Of a stretch of 64,000 nucleotides of DNA, positions 7,268-16,319 are shown one piece after another. Each line of letters opens with the position of its first letter. The first letter of the stretch is position 1. Source of the stretch: Variovorax fucosicus (GTDB lineage: Bacteria; Pseudomonadota; Gammaproteobacteria; Burkholderiales; Burkholderiaceae_C); assembly GCF_030316825.1 (NCBI RefSeq), contig NZ_JASZYU010000001.1, forward strand, positions 1,054,001 to 1,118,000. The letters run 5' to 3'. The notes under the pieces are model-generated. The model was given only the letters and a program-made list of their open reading frames with translations, searched no databases and was not told the origin of the DNA. The position numbers were made by a program, and so were the translations under genes.

Positions 7268-9295
7268 ATGAAGCCCAACGACTTCTCGCAAATGAACGTT
7301 CTCGATACATTGATTGAAGACGAACAAACTCTGGTGTCGGCGCGCAGCGGCCTGCTGCGCGAAGAGCGCCACCCGAACTCGGTCACGGCCCCGCCAATGA
7401 ACCGCGGTTCGATGGCGCCCCGTCCCTGGCGCGGTTTCTGGAACAGCATCGGCACCGCCATGCTGGTCAAGCTCGGTGCCGCTGGCCCGCGCGCTGCCAC
7501 TCCGGCCGGCGCACCGGCAGCCCAGCCGTGGCAGCGCGCTGCCGCACAACGCCGCTTCGCCTTCATGGCGCTGACGCTGCTGAGCACCGTGATCGCCGCG
7601 ACCCTGTTCGCCGGCATCCAGCCCGACTACGACAACCTCTGGCTCGAATACGGCCAGATCGGCCTGTACGCGCTGCTGTCGGGCTGGGTCGTGACCGGCT
7701 TCGTGACTGCGCTGATGGGTTTCTACGTTTCGGTGCGCGGTGACAAGCACGCGCTCTCGGCCAAGCAGGTGGCCAACCACCCGATGAACCCGGAAGCCCG
7801 CACGGCGATCATCATGCCGATCTGCAACGAGGACGTGGCCACGGTTTTCGCCGGCCTGCGCGCCACCTGCGAATCGGTCGCCTCTACCGGCCATGCCAAA
7901 CAGTTCGACGTGTTCGTGCTGTCGGACAGCTACAACCCCGAAACCGCCGCCGCCGAGCGCGCCGCCTGGGAAGACCTGCGCGCCGCCCTGGCCGACAGCC
8001 CGAACCAGCCGCAGGTCGAGGTGTACTACCGCCTGCGCACCCGCCGCACGCACCGCAAGGCCGGCAACGTGGCCGACTTCTGCCGCCGCTGGGGCAAGGA
8101 CTACCGCTACATGGTCGTGCTCGACGCCGACTCCGTGATGAGCGGCGACTGCCTGACCTCGATGGTCAAGCTGATGGAAGCCAACCCGACCGCCGGCATC
8201 ATCCAGACCGCGACGCAGGCCATCGGCCACGTCACGCTGCATGCCCGCGCACAACAATTCGCTTCCCGCGTGACGGGCCGCCTGTTCACGCTGGGCATGC
8301 AGTTCTGGCAACTGGGCGAATCGCACTACTGGGGCCACAACGCGATCATCCGCGTGCAGCCCTTCATGGACCATTGCGCGCTGGCCCCGATCAAGGGCAC
8401 CGGCGGCATGTCGGGCGGCATCATGTCGCATGACTTCGTCGAAGCCGCGCTGATGCGCCGTGCCGGCTACCACGTGTGGCTGGTGTCCGACCTGGTCGGC
8501 AGCTACGAGCAGCAACCGCCGGATCTGCTGGCTGAACTCACCCGCGACCGCCGCTGGTGCCAGGGCAACCTGCAAAACGCCCGCCTGATGGCCGAGCCCG
8601 GCATCCACCCGGTGCACCGCGCAATGTTCGTGACCGGCACCATGGCTTATGTGTCGGCGCCGCTATGGCTGGCATTCCTGACGCTCGGCACCGCGCTGTG
8701 GCTCAGCGGCTCCAGCCTCGTTTCGAGCTGGAGCGCGTTGCCCGCCGAGCTGGCCGGCCTGTGGGTCTGGACCCTGTGCCTGTTGTTCCTGCCCCGCGTG
8801 CTCGGCATTGCCGCCGTGATGATGCGTGGCGAACAACGCCAGTACGGCGGCCTGTGGGGCCTGGTGAAGAGCGCATCGCTTGAAAGCGCACTGGCCATCG
8901 TGCAAGCCCCGGTTCGCATGATTGCGCACTCGCTGTTCGTCGTGGTCGCCCTCACCGGCATCAAGCTCGACTGGAAGTCGCCTCCGCGGGAAGCCAACGC
9001 CGTGCCGTGGCGTGATGCTGCAGCCACGCTGGCCCCGATGAGCCTGGTGGTGGTGGCGCTGGCCCTCGGCATTGCGCTGATCGACCCGAGCGCGCTGATC
9101 TGGCTCATGCCGGTCGGCCTGCCGCTGCTGCTGGCGATCCCGCTGACCGTACTGACCAGCCAGATCGGCATGGGCACCACGCTGCGCGAACGCGGCTACC
9201 TGCTGATTCCGGAAGAGTCGCGCTCCCCCGCCGTGCTGCGCCGCGCCTGGCTGCATGCCAGCCGCCTGGCCCGTCCGGCGCTGGCAGCGGCCTGA
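7268..9295 (+). CDS. opgH: osmoregulated periplasmic glucan glucosyltransferase OpgH (MdoH)
   Basis: Inner-membrane GT2-family enzyme that polymerises glucose from UDP-glucose into periplasmic glucan and exports it. The 675-residue protein shows a first TM pair (residues about 97-155), then the cytosolic catalytic domain with D motifs (IIMPICNEDVATV, VVLDADSVMSGD), a GHNAIIRV segment and the RRWCQGN acceptor motif. At least five TM segments follow (for example MAYVSAPLWLAFLTLGTALW). E. coli OpgH has 847 residues; the missing length is mostly from the N-terminal cytosolic region. The partner opgG is not adjacent. No good Shine-Dalgarno precedes the ATG. A sigma-54 promoter lies about 215 bases upstream, and a terminator follows. 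Confidence 0.95.
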   Translation: MKPNDFSQMNVLDTLIEDEQTLVSARSGLLREERHPNSVTAPPMNRGSMAPRPWRGFWNSIGTAMLVKLGAAGPRAATPAGAPAAQPWQRAAAQRRFAFMALTLLSTVIAATLFAGIQPDYDNLWLEYGQIGLYALLSGWVVTGFVTALMGFYVSVRGDKHALSAKQVANHPMNPEARTAIIMPICNEDVATVFAGLRATCESVASTGHAKQFDVFVLSDSYNPETAAAERAAWEDLRAALADSPNQPQVEVYYRLRTRRTHRKAGNVADFCRRWGKDYRYMVVLDADSVMSGDCLTSMVKLMEANPTAGIIQTATQAIGHVTLHARAQQFASRVTGRLFTLGMQFWQLGESHYWGHNAIIRVQPFMDHCALAPIKGTGGMSGGIMSHDFVEAALMRRAGYHVWLVSDLVGSYEQQPPDLLAELTRDRRWCQGNLQNARLMAEPGIHPVHRAMFVTGTMAYVSAPLWLAFLTLGTALWLSGSSLVSSWSALPAELAGLWVWTLCLLFLPRVLGIAAVMMRGEQRQYGGLWGLVKSASLESALAIVQAPVRMIAHSLFVVVALTGIKLDWKSPPREANAVPWRDAAATLAPMSLVVVALALGIALIDPSALIWLMPVGLPLLLAIPLTVLTSQIGMGTTLRERGYLLIPEESRSPAVLRRAWLHASRLARPALAAA

Positions 9296-9311
9296 GGCTC
9301 CACCCCCTGAG

Positions 9312-9335
9312 AAAGCCCGCTTCGGCGGGCTTTTT
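9312..9335 (+). terminator. rho-independent terminator of opgH
   Basis: A 9-bp perfect stem AAAGCCCGC/GCGGGCTTT closed by a TTCG tetraloop and followed by a T-rich run (TTTTTC), starting 16 bases after the opgH stop. Confidence 0.9.
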
Positions 9336-9432
9336 CTTTGGTGCGACGAAGAGCACCAGCTGGCTGCCGTTGGTCACAGCCACGTCACGCGCGCATAGAA
9401 AGATCCGCCCCTTTTGCTCGTTCGTGACTCTC

Positions 9433-11625
9433 ATGCAGCCAACCTTCCCGTTTCGCCGTGCCCTGGCTCTCGCGCCGATCTCTTGTCTCAGCCTCTCGGC
9501 GCTCCTGCTGGTTGCATGCGGTGGTGGCGGCGGCTCCTCTTTCGCCTTGCCTGCGGCCCCCACCGGGGTTTCGACAACGCCCGCCGCCCCGGACAACACG
9601 ACGAGCCCCAGCATCAGCGGGGTGGTGGTCGGTAGCTATTTCGTCAACGCCAAGGTCTGCCTGGATATCAATTCCAACGGCCGCTGCGACACCGGCGAGC
9701 CTTCCACGCGATCGGACAAGCAGGGCGGCTTCAGGCTCGCCGGTTCGGGCGCGGGCATCGTGGCCGAGATCGGCACCGATGCCACCGAGCTCGACCCTTC
9801 CATCCCGTCCTCCAAGCCGGTGACCTCGCCACTCGTGCTGCGTGCGCCGAAGGAGGCGCCCGGCGTCGTCGACTTCCAATCGACCGCGGTGGTTGCCGAG
9901 ATGGAAGCCAACGGTCTCGACTTCCAGGCCGCCACGGGCAAGGTGGCGATCTCGGTCGGCGTGATTGCAGCGAAGCTGCTCGGCGATATCAACACCGAGA
10001 GCGACCCGGTCGCCAAGGCGGCGCTCAAGGCCGCATCCGACGAAGGACTGCAGCGCATTCGCGATGCACTGGCATCGGCCGGCAGCGGTGACGACGTCAA
10101 GGTGCTGGTGACGGCCGCTGCCCTGACGGACCGCTACTACCAGACCAAGGCGCCGTACCGGCCGCAGCAGGACGTCAGCACCTACGAGGCGGCGCCCGCG
10201 GGCTTCTCGCCGGTCTACACCGAGGTGGTCGCGCGGCACGGCTCGCGCGGGCTCTCGGGCCTCAAGTACGACCTCGCGGTCTACAACATGTGGAAGAAGG
10301 CGCAGGGCGACGGCGCCCTCACGCCGCTGGGCGAGAAGCTCGGCCCCGACGTGCTGAAGATCATGAAAGCCAACTTCCTGCTCGGCTATGGCGTGGCGGG
10401 CATCAGCACGCCCGGCTACGGCAACGAGACACAGGTCGGCATCAACGAACACACGCAGCTCGCGGCGCGGCTGGTTCAGCGCCTGCCGGCCTACTGGAAG
10501 CAGATCGGCGACAGTGCCGGTACCGCCCCGCGCCAGATCGTGACGGTGACCTCCGGCGTCGACCGCGCGGTCGACAGCGGCAACTTCTTCGTGCAGTCGC
10601 TCAAGGCGGTGCAGCCTGCGCTGGCACCGCTGCTGACCTATCCGCCGGCACCGGCGCCTTACCCCGACAACGGCACGGCCGTGAGCCAGCCGGCCGGCAC
10701 CAACCGCTTCCTGCTCTACTTCCACAAGCTCGTGAAGGCGACCGACCTGGTTACGAACCCGGCCGATCCGCTCTACAACACCTACCAGGCCAGCCTGGCC
10801 TACCAGGACTACAAGAGCAACGATGCCGACCTGCTTGCCAAGCAGAGCGGCCTCACGGTCACGCCCGAGGCCGCGGCTGCCGGTCGCGTGCTGCTGGAGC
10901 GCCTGTTCGCGAAGAGCTTCGTGGACAAGATCGCCAACGGCACCTACAGCTTTGCCAATAGCGGCAGCTTCAGCTACACGAGCGACGACGGCAAGTTCGC
11001 GCCCAGCCTGAGCGGCGACGGCAAGACTTCGATCAAGTCGATCGGCGATGCGGGCTCGCTGCTGTACGAGCTGTATGTGATCGCCCCCGCGATGCGAAGC
11101 GAGGCCGGCGTCGATTTCACGGCCTACATGCCCGCCGCGCAGGCAAAGTTCTTTGCCGCGCTCAACGATGGCTCCGACTTCTACGACAAGGGCCCGGGCA
11201 TGACCGAGAAGGGCGACATCACCTCGCGCATGGCCCAGATCCTGGTGGACGACATGTTCAACGAGGTCGATGCGATCGCCCGGGGTGATCGCTCGCACGC
11301 GGCCAAGCTGCGCTTCACGCATGCGGAAATCATGATGCCCTTTGCCGTGCGCATGGGTCTGAAGGGCGTGGACCAGAGCGTGCCCAAGGCCACGGGCTTC
11401 AGTTACGACAGCAATGCATGGCGCGGCCAGTATGTGTCGCCGATGGCGGCCAACATGCAGTGGGACGTGTTTGCCGGCACCGGCAGCAAGCTGCTGGTGC
11501 GCATGCTCTACAACGAGAGGGAAACCGACTTCAAGGCGGCCTGTGACGCCGCCAAGGCAGCGGGCACGGCTCACTACTACGAGTACACGGCCCTCAAGGC
11601 CTGCTACGGGCACGTGGCTCAGTAA
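9433..11625 (+). CDS. lipoprotein histidine-type acid phosphatase (phytase/MINPP-like)
   Basis: 730-residue predicted lipoprotein of the branch-2 histidine phosphatase superfamily. The signal peptide ends in LLLVACGGGGGSS (lipidated Cys near residue 28). A small domain around residues 57-105 (ISGVVVGSYFVNAKVCLDIN and on) resembles Dx[DN]xNG-type repeat modules that bind calcium. The catalytic domain opens with VVARHGSRGLSG (RHGxR nucleophile motif) and closes with RFTHAEIMMPF, the HAE proton-donor motif near residue 633. Phytate or another phosphomonoester is a likely substrate, but which one is unknown. The upstream frame is open, but only the ATG at 9433 gives a signal peptide. A monocistronic unit is likely. 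Confidence 0.8.
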   Translation: MQPTFPFRRALALAPISCLSLSALLLVACGGGGGSSFALPAAPTGVSTTPAAPDNTTSPSISGVVVGSYFVNAKVCLDINSNGRCDTGEPSTRSDKQGGFRLAGSGAGIVAEIGTDATELDPSIPSSKPVTSPLVLRAPKEAPGVVDFQSTAVVAEMEANGLDFQAATGKVAISVGVIAAKLLGDINTESDPVAKAALKAASDEGLQRIRDALASAGSGDDVKVLVTAAALTDRYYQTKAPYRPQQDVSTYEAAPAGFSPVYTEVVARHGSRGLSGLKYDLAVYNMWKKAQGDGALTPLGEKLGPDVLKIMKANFLLGYGVAGISTPGYGNETQVGINEHTQLAARLVQRLPAYWKQIGDSAGTAPRQIVTVTSGVDRAVDSGNFFVQSLKAVQPALAPLLTYPPAPAPYPDNGTAVSQPAGTNRFLLYFHKLVKATDLVTNPADPLYNTYQASLAYQDYKSNDADLLAKQSGLTVTPEAAAAGRVLLERLFAKSFVDKIANGTYSFANSGSFSYTSDDGKFAPSLSGDGKTSIKSIGDAGSLLYELYVIAPAMRSEAGVDFTAYMPAAQAKFFAALNDGSDFYDKGPGMTEKGDITSRMAQILVDDMFNEVDAIARGDRSHAAKLRFTHAEIMMPFAVRMGLKGVDQSVPKATGFSYDSNAWRGQYVSPMAANMQWDVFAGTGSKLLVRMLYNERETDFKAACDAAKAAGTAHYYEYTALKACYGHVAQ

Positions 11626-11676
11626 TCGCCACGTCGCGCCGCTGAACCGCCCCGGGGGATTCGCGGGGCCTGTGCT

Positions 11677-12078
11677 TCAGAGATGGCGGAAGAACTCTGG
11701 TGCATTGGCCCAGTTGTCGCTCCGGCCATCCACATAGGTCACGGGTGCGTTGGCAAGTTCTTCGTCGGAAGCGTCTTCAAGGCAGCCCAGGTTCACGCCA
11801 TACATAAGTCCGATCGGGGTTTCGGTTCCAACCCCAAACGCGCGCACTCCGCAGTGCCTGCAGAAGTAGTGTTCATTCTTCCTCGTGTTGAACAGGTACT
11901 TCGTCAGATCCGCTTCGCCAGCGAGCAGGCGAAATCCGTCAGGCCTGGCTACCGCTGGCCAGAACCTGGTGCGACGGCAAATCGAGCAGTTGCAGCGGTA
12001 GGTGCTCTGCGTGAGATCAAGATCCGCCTCGAACCGGACGGCGCCGCAATGACAACTGCCGTGATACGTCTTGAGCAT
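11677..12078 (-). CDS. GFA family (glutathione-dependent formaldehyde-activating enzyme-like) protein
   Basis: 133-residue zinc-binding protein. The paired cysteines of the Mss4-like fold are visible: C9/C11 in GSCHCGAVRF, the CNCSICRR cluster near residues 31-36, and CRHCGVRAF near residues 75-78. The GFA family includes Gfa, which accelerates S-hydroxymethylglutathione formation, but most members are uncharacterised. No formaldehyde-oxidation gene lies nearby, so a detoxification role is only possible. The start at 12078 is chosen because it begins MLKTYHGSCHCG with GGAG ten bases upstream; an in-frame ATG at 12102 would add eight residues. Convergent with the phosphatase gene and next to ffh on the same strand. 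Confidence 0.85.
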   Translation of the reverse strand: MLKTYHGSCHCGAVRFEADLDLTQSTYRCNCSICRRTRFWPAVARPDGFRLLAGEADLTKYLFNTRKNEHYFCRHCGVRAFGVGTETPIGLMYGVNLGCLEDASDEELANAPVTYVDGRSDNWANAPEFFRHL

Positions 12079-12111
12079 GCTTGGAACTCCGATGCGAGCC
12101 AAACCGCAGGT

Positions 12112-13500
12112 TCAGAACGGCAGCTTCGGCCCGCCGCCCCCGCCCATGCCGGGCATGCCCTTCATGCCGCCCATGCGCTTCATCATCTTCATGAGGCCGC
12201 CGCCCTTCATCTTTTTCATCATGGTCTGCATCTGCTCGAACTCGTTGAGCAGGCGGTTCACTTCCTGAACCTGCACGCCGGCGCCGGCGGCAATGCGGCG
12301 CTTGCGCGTGGCCTTCAGCAGCTCGGGCTTGCGGCGCTCGAGCGGCGTCATGCTCTGGATGATCCCTTCCTTGCGGCGGATGTCGCGCTCGGCGCGGGTC
12401 ATGTCGGCGTCGGTGGCCTTGGCCGCCATCTGCTGGGGCAGCTTATCCATGATGCTGGAGAGCCCACCCATCTGCTTCATCTGCTGCAGCTGGCCGAGGA
12501 AATCGTCGAGATCGAAGCCGGCCCCGCTCTTGACCTTGGCCGCCAGCTTCTGCGCTGCCGCGACGTCGACGCCGGCCGTGACCTGCTCGACCAGCGCCAC
12601 GATGTCGCCCATGCCGAGGATGCGGCCGGCATGGCGCTCGGCATCGAACACCTCCAGCCCGTCGATCTTCTCGCTGGTGCCGGCGAACTTGATCGGCACG
12701 CCGGTGATTTGCCGCACTGAAAGCGCTGCGCCACCCCGCGAGTCGCCATCGGTCTTGGTCAGGATGATGCCGGTCAGGGGCAGCGCGTCCTTGAAGGCCT
12801 TGGCGGTGTTGACCGCGTCCTGCCCCTGCATCGCGTCGACCACGAAAAGGGTCTCGACCGGGTTCAGCTCGGCATGCAGCTGCTTGATTTCGGTCATCAG
12901 CACTTCGTCGATCGCGAGCCGGCCTGCGGTGTCGACCAGCAGCACGTCGAAGAAGTGCCGGCGCGCATGGTCGATCGCGGCGCGCGCGATGTCGATCGGC
13001 TTCTGGTCGGGCGTGCTCGGGAACCATTCGGCACCCGCCTGCTTCGTGACTGTCTTCAACTGCTCGATCGCGGCCGGCCGGTACACGTCGCCCGACACGG
13101 TGAGAACTTTCTTCTTGCGCTTCTCGATCAGGTGCTTGGCCAGCTTGGCCGTGGTGGTGGTCTTGCCCGCGCCCTGCAGGCCGGCCATCAGGATCACCGC
13201 CGGCGGTTGCGCGGCGAGGTTGATGTCCGACACGCCCTCGCCCATGGTCGCGGCCAGTTCGCGGTTCACGATGCCGACCAGCGCCTGGCCCGGCTTGAGC
13301 GAACCCAGCACCTCCTGGCCGAGTGCCTTTTCCTTCACCCGGGCGACGAAGTCGCGCACCACGGGCAGCGCCACGTCGGCTTCGAGCAGCGCCATGCGCA
13401 CCTCGCGCAGCATGTCCTGCACGTTGGCTTCGGTGATGCGGGCCTGGCCGCTGACCTGCTTGACGAGGCGCGAGAATTTTTCGGTAAGTGCGGTGGCCAT
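12112..13500 (-). CDS. ffh: signal recognition particle protein Ffh
   Basis: SRP54-type GTPase that binds 4.5S RNA and signal sequences of nascent inner-membrane proteins and docks with FtsY. Its 462 residues are the usual length. The N-domain is followed by the G-domain with GLQGAGKTTTTAKL (P-loop), DTAGRLAIDE (G3) and TKTDGDSRGG (G4). The C-terminal M-domain has the RNA-binding segment (MTRAERDIRRKEGIIQSMTP) and a Met/Gly-rich tail (MKGMPGMGGGGGPKLPF). It starts 90 bases from a divergently read CcsA-like gene, so both promoters lie in that gap. Confidence 0.98.
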   Translation of the reverse strand: MATALTEKFSRLVKQVSGQARITEANVQDMLREVRMALLEADVALPVVRDFVARVKEKALGQEVLGSLKPGQALVGIVNRELAATMGEGVSDINLAAQPPAVILMAGLQGAGKTTTTAKLAKHLIEKRKKKVLTVSGDVYRPAAIEQLKTVTKQAGAEWFPSTPDQKPIDIARAAIDHARRHFFDVLLVDTAGRLAIDEVLMTEIKQLHAELNPVETLFVVDAMQGQDAVNTAKAFKDALPLTGIILTKTDGDSRGGAALSVRQITGVPIKFAGTSEKIDGLEVFDAERHAGRILGMGDIVALVEQVTAGVDVAAAQKLAAKVKSGAGFDLDDFLGQLQQMKQMGGLSSIMDKLPQQMAAKATDADMTRAERDIRRKEGIIQSMTPLERRKPELLKATRKRRIAAGAGVQVQEVNRLLNEFEQMQTMMKKMKGGGLMKMMKRMGGMKGMPGMGGGGGPKLPF

Positions 13501-13590
13501 GGATGCCTTGGTGCCCGCTGCAGCGGGCCGAATGGAAAGGGCGTAGAGGACGAGAAGTGCGTGCCGCCTGGGCGCCAGTAAACTCGCTCC

Positions 13591-14385
13591 ATGATTTTAG
13601 CGAGCCCCTCCCCGCTCGGCGTGGCACTGGGTATCGCCACCGCCGCGGCCTATGGCGTGACCGCCGTCGCGGCGCCCCGCCTGGGCCGGTCGGCCACGCA
13701 ATGGCTGCTGGGGCTGGCCTGGTTGCTGCACGGGGTTGCGTTGGCATGGGAGCTGATCGGGCTCAGGCAGTTCGGCTTTGCGCCGGCCATCTCCGTCACC
13801 GCCTGGCTGGTGTTGACGGTCTATGCGATCGAAAGCCGCCTGTACCCCCAGCTGACGGTTCGGCGCGTGCTGGCCGTGCTCGGCGGCGGCGCGGCACTGC
13901 TGGCGGCAGAGTTCCAGGGCACGCCACTGGATGTGGGCAGTTCCCCCTGGCTGCCGTTGCACATCGCGCTGGCACTGGCATCGTATGGCTTGTTCGGCGC
14001 GGCCGTGGTGCACGCCTGGCTCATGACCCGCACCGAAAAGCAGATGCGGCTGGTCGCCGAAACGCAGACCGGCCTGCCACTGCTGACGCTGGAGCGCCTC
14101 ACTTTCCGCTTCATCACGGCCGGCTTCGTGCTGCTGTCGGCCACCCTGCTGGCCGGCATGCTGTTCAGCGAAACGCTTTACGGCCGCGCCTGGCGCTGGG
14201 ATCACAAGACCGTGTTTTCGATGCTGGCCTGGCTGACTTTCGCGGTGCTGCTGATCGGACGTGCCCGCTTCGGCTGGCGCGGCCGCACCGCGCGGCGCGT
14301 GCTCTACGCCGGCGCGGCGCTGCTGCTGCTGGCCTATGTGGGCTCACGCTTCGTGCTCGAAGTCGTGCTGGGCCGCACCGCATGA
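13591..14385 (+). CDS. CcsA/YpjD-type cytochrome c assembly membrane protein
   Basis: 264-residue integral membrane protein with about eight TM segments, beginning with LGVALGIATAAAYGVTAVAA. The CcsA/HemX-like signature is visible in LHIALALASYGLFGAAVVHAWL and in WRWDHKTVFSMLAWLTFAVL followed by GRARFGWRGRTA. The family is related to haem-handling proteins of system II cytochrome c biogenesis. In proteobacteria this short YpjD form sits next to ffh and its function is not settled. Its stop overlaps the start of the next gene (ATGA). Confidence 0.85.
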   Translation: MILASPSPLGVALGIATAAAYGVTAVAAPRLGRSATQWLLGLAWLLHGVALAWELIGLRQFGFAPAISVTAWLVLTVYAIESRLYPQLTVRRVLAVLGGGAALLAAEFQGTPLDVGSSPWLPLHIALALASYGLFGAAVVHAWLMTRTEKQMRLVAETQTGLPLLTLERLTFRFITAGFVLLSATLLAGMLFSETLYGRAWRWDHKTVFSMLAWLTFAVLLIGRARFGWRGRTARRVLYAGAALLLLAYVGSRFVLEVVLGRTA

Positions 14386-14621
14386 AATACCTGATCGTGC
14401 TCCTCGTGGTCGCGGTGGCGATCTGGCTCTGGCGCCGCAACCGGCGCGAGGAAATGGAAGAAGCACGACCGCCGCAGGCCGCGCCGCCGAAGGTCGGCGA
14501 ACCCCAGGCGATGCTGCGCTGCGCGCATTGCGGCCTGCATCTGCCGGCGAGCGACGCGATCACCGGGCCCGACGACAAGGTGTATTGCAGCACTGCGCAC
14601 CGGCAGGCCGGCGCACGATGA
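14382..14621 (+). CDS. PP0621-type small zinc-ribbon membrane protein
   Basis: 79-residue protein with one N-terminal TM segment (YLIVLLVVAVAIWLW), a basic stretch (RRNRREE) and a C-terminal zinc-ribbon-like motif: MLRCAHCGLHLPASDA followed by VYCSTAHRQAG. Similar small proteins lie just before pilS in related betaproteobacteria and pseudomonads (PP0621 family); no function is known. Start and stop overlap the neighbours (ATGA at 14382 and at 14618), so it is translationally coupled between the CcsA-like gene and pilS. Confidence 0.8.
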   Translation: MKYLIVLLVVAVAIWLWRRNRREEMEEARPPQAAPPKVGEPQAMLRCAHCGLHLPASDAITGPDDKVYCSTAHRQAGAR

Positions 14622-16315
14622 CATCCCCCCTGCTTTGGTCGCGCGGCGAACCGGGCAGCGAATGGGGCGGCCTCGAATACAAGCCCCAACCCGACAGTCC
14701 CGCCCTGCAACGGCTCTGGCGCGGCTTCATGACGGCGCGCAGTTTCGTCGGCCTCGTGCTGGTGCTGCTGCAGGGTGTGAGCTTCGGCATCAGCCAGTCG
14801 GTGCACCCCACCGCGCTGGTGCTTTCGGGGGCTTACCTCGTGGCCGCGCTGGCTGGCGCGCGCTATGTGCGTTTTCGGCCACCGATGCGCGGCTTCGGCA
14901 GCGCGTGGATCGCCTCCATCGGTATCGATCTGGCCACCTTCACGGTGCTGCAGCTGGCGCAGGCCGGCAGCATCAACTACACACCGCTGTTCGCGCTGCC
15001 GGTGCTGATGGGTGCGGTGCTGGGCACCGTGTCGGTCGGCCTCGGCACCACCGCCGCGGTCACGCTGCTGCTGCTCGGCGACGCCGGCTGGCAGTGGCTG
15101 TCGCAGGCGGTCGACCCGTCGACGCGCTTCCTGCAGGCAGCGCTCACCGGCACGGGCCTGTTCGTGGTGGCGCTGCTGGCGCACCAGCTCGCCCTGCGGC
15201 TGGCGCGCGAAGAAGCACTGGCGCTGCGCAGCCGAAGCACCGCGCAGATGCATGCGCAGGTGAACGACCTGGTGATCGAAACACTGAGTGAAGGCGTGCT
15301 GGTGATCGATGCCGCGGGCCGTGTGCATGCGGCCAACCCGGCTGCCGACGCGATCCTCGGCCGGGGGTTGGCCGGGTTGGCGCTGCCCTTTCCGCTCGAC
15401 GCCCATCCGGCCTGGCATCCGCTTGCAATGGTGGCCGGCAAGACCTTCTCGCGGCGCGCGCCGCAGTCGAAGGAAATGCCGATCGCCCAGGCGCAGGGCG
15501 CACCGCGCGAGGTGCGCGTGCGCACGCGCCTGACGCCCGACAACGACCGGCGCATCGAAAGCCTGTGCGTGATGTTCCTGCAGGATCTGCGCGAACTCGA
15601 AGCGCGCATCCGCACCGAAAAGCTCGCGGCCATGGGTCGCATGTCGGCCGCGGTCGCGCACGAGATCCGCAACCCGCTGGCCGCGATCACCCAGGCCAGC
15701 GCGTTGCTCGGCGAAGACCTGGTCGACCCGGCGCACCGCCAACTCACCGCGATGGTGCAGCAGAACGCACAGCGGCTCGCCCGTATCGTCGACGACGTGC
15801 TCGATGTGTCACGCGCCCGCCAGCAACGCGTCCTGCCGCTCGCCGACATGGTGGCGCTCGACAGCACCGTTCGCACACTGGCCGAGGAGTGGGTGCGCCA
15901 GTCCAAGCGACAGGGTGTGCTGCTGGTGCTCGACGCGGTCGGGTGCGACGTGCGCTTCGAGGTCGAGCACCTGCGCCGCATCCTCGTCAACCTGCTCGAC
16001 AACGCGGCGCGCTATGCGGGCGACCGCGAGGGCTCGATCCAGGTTGCGACCGAGGTCGAACCCGGTGGCCGTTCGACGCTGCAGGTCTGGAGCGATGGCG
16101 CGCCGCTGGAGCCGGGTGTGCAGCGCCATCTGTTCGAGCCGTTCTTCTCTTCCGAAAGCCGCTCGAGCGGGTTGGGTCTGTTCATCTGCCGCGAACTCTG
16201 CGAACGGCACGGCGCCACGATCGGCTACGAACGGCGCGCGCTGTCGGCGGCGGGGCCCGAGGGCAACGAATTCTTCGTCACCTTCGCCGGCGCCGAAGCC
16301 CGGCTGACACAATAG
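14618..16315 (+). CDS. pilS: type IV pilus sensor histidine kinase PilS
   Basis: 565-residue kinase that partners PilR to control pilin transcription. The N-terminal region has six predicted TM segments (residues about 40-190). A PAS domain follows (EGVLVIDAAGRVHAANPAAD). The HisKA box is SAAVAHEIRNPLAAITQASA, and the HATPase domain shows NLLDNAARYAGD and SSGLGLFICRELCERHG. The multi-TM plus PAS plus HisKA layout and the immediate pilR neighbour identify it. In Pseudomonas PilS monitors the inner-membrane pilin pool; no pilA gene is in this window. Confidence 0.93.
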   Translation: MTSPLLWSRGEPGSEWGGLEYKPQPDSPALQRLWRGFMTARSFVGLVLVLLQGVSFGISQSVHPTALVLSGAYLVAALAGARYVRFRPPMRGFGSAWIASIGIDLATFTVLQLAQAGSINYTPLFALPVLMGAVLGTVSVGLGTTAAVTLLLLGDAGWQWLSQAVDPSTRFLQAALTGTGLFVVALLAHQLALRLAREEALALRSRSTAQMHAQVNDLVIETLSEGVLVIDAAGRVHAANPAADAILGRGLAGLALPFPLDAHPAWHPLAMVAGKTFSRRAPQSKEMPIAQAQGAPREVRVRTRLTPDNDRRIESLCVMFLQDLRELEARIRTEKLAAMGRMSAAVAHEIRNPLAAITQASALLGEDLVDPAHRQLTAMVQQNAQRLARIVDDVLDVSRARQQRVLPLADMVALDSTVRTLAEEWVRQSKRQGVLLVLDAVGCDVRFEVEHLRRILVNLLDNAARYAGDREGSIQVATEVEPGGRSTLQVWSDGAPLEPGVQRHLFEPFFSSESRSSGLGLFICRELCERHGATIGYERRALSAAGPEGNEFFVTFAGAEARLTQ

Positions 16316-16319
16316 CGGC

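Noticed and set aside
9385..11613. 742-codon open frame antisense to the histidine phosphatase
   Set aside because: Same reason: the plus-strand protein has a lipobox, RHGxR and HAE motifs, and the antisense product has none.
11640..11670. GC-rich hairpin between the phosphatase and the GFA gene as a terminator
   Set aside because: Arms are short and imperfect and no T-run follows.
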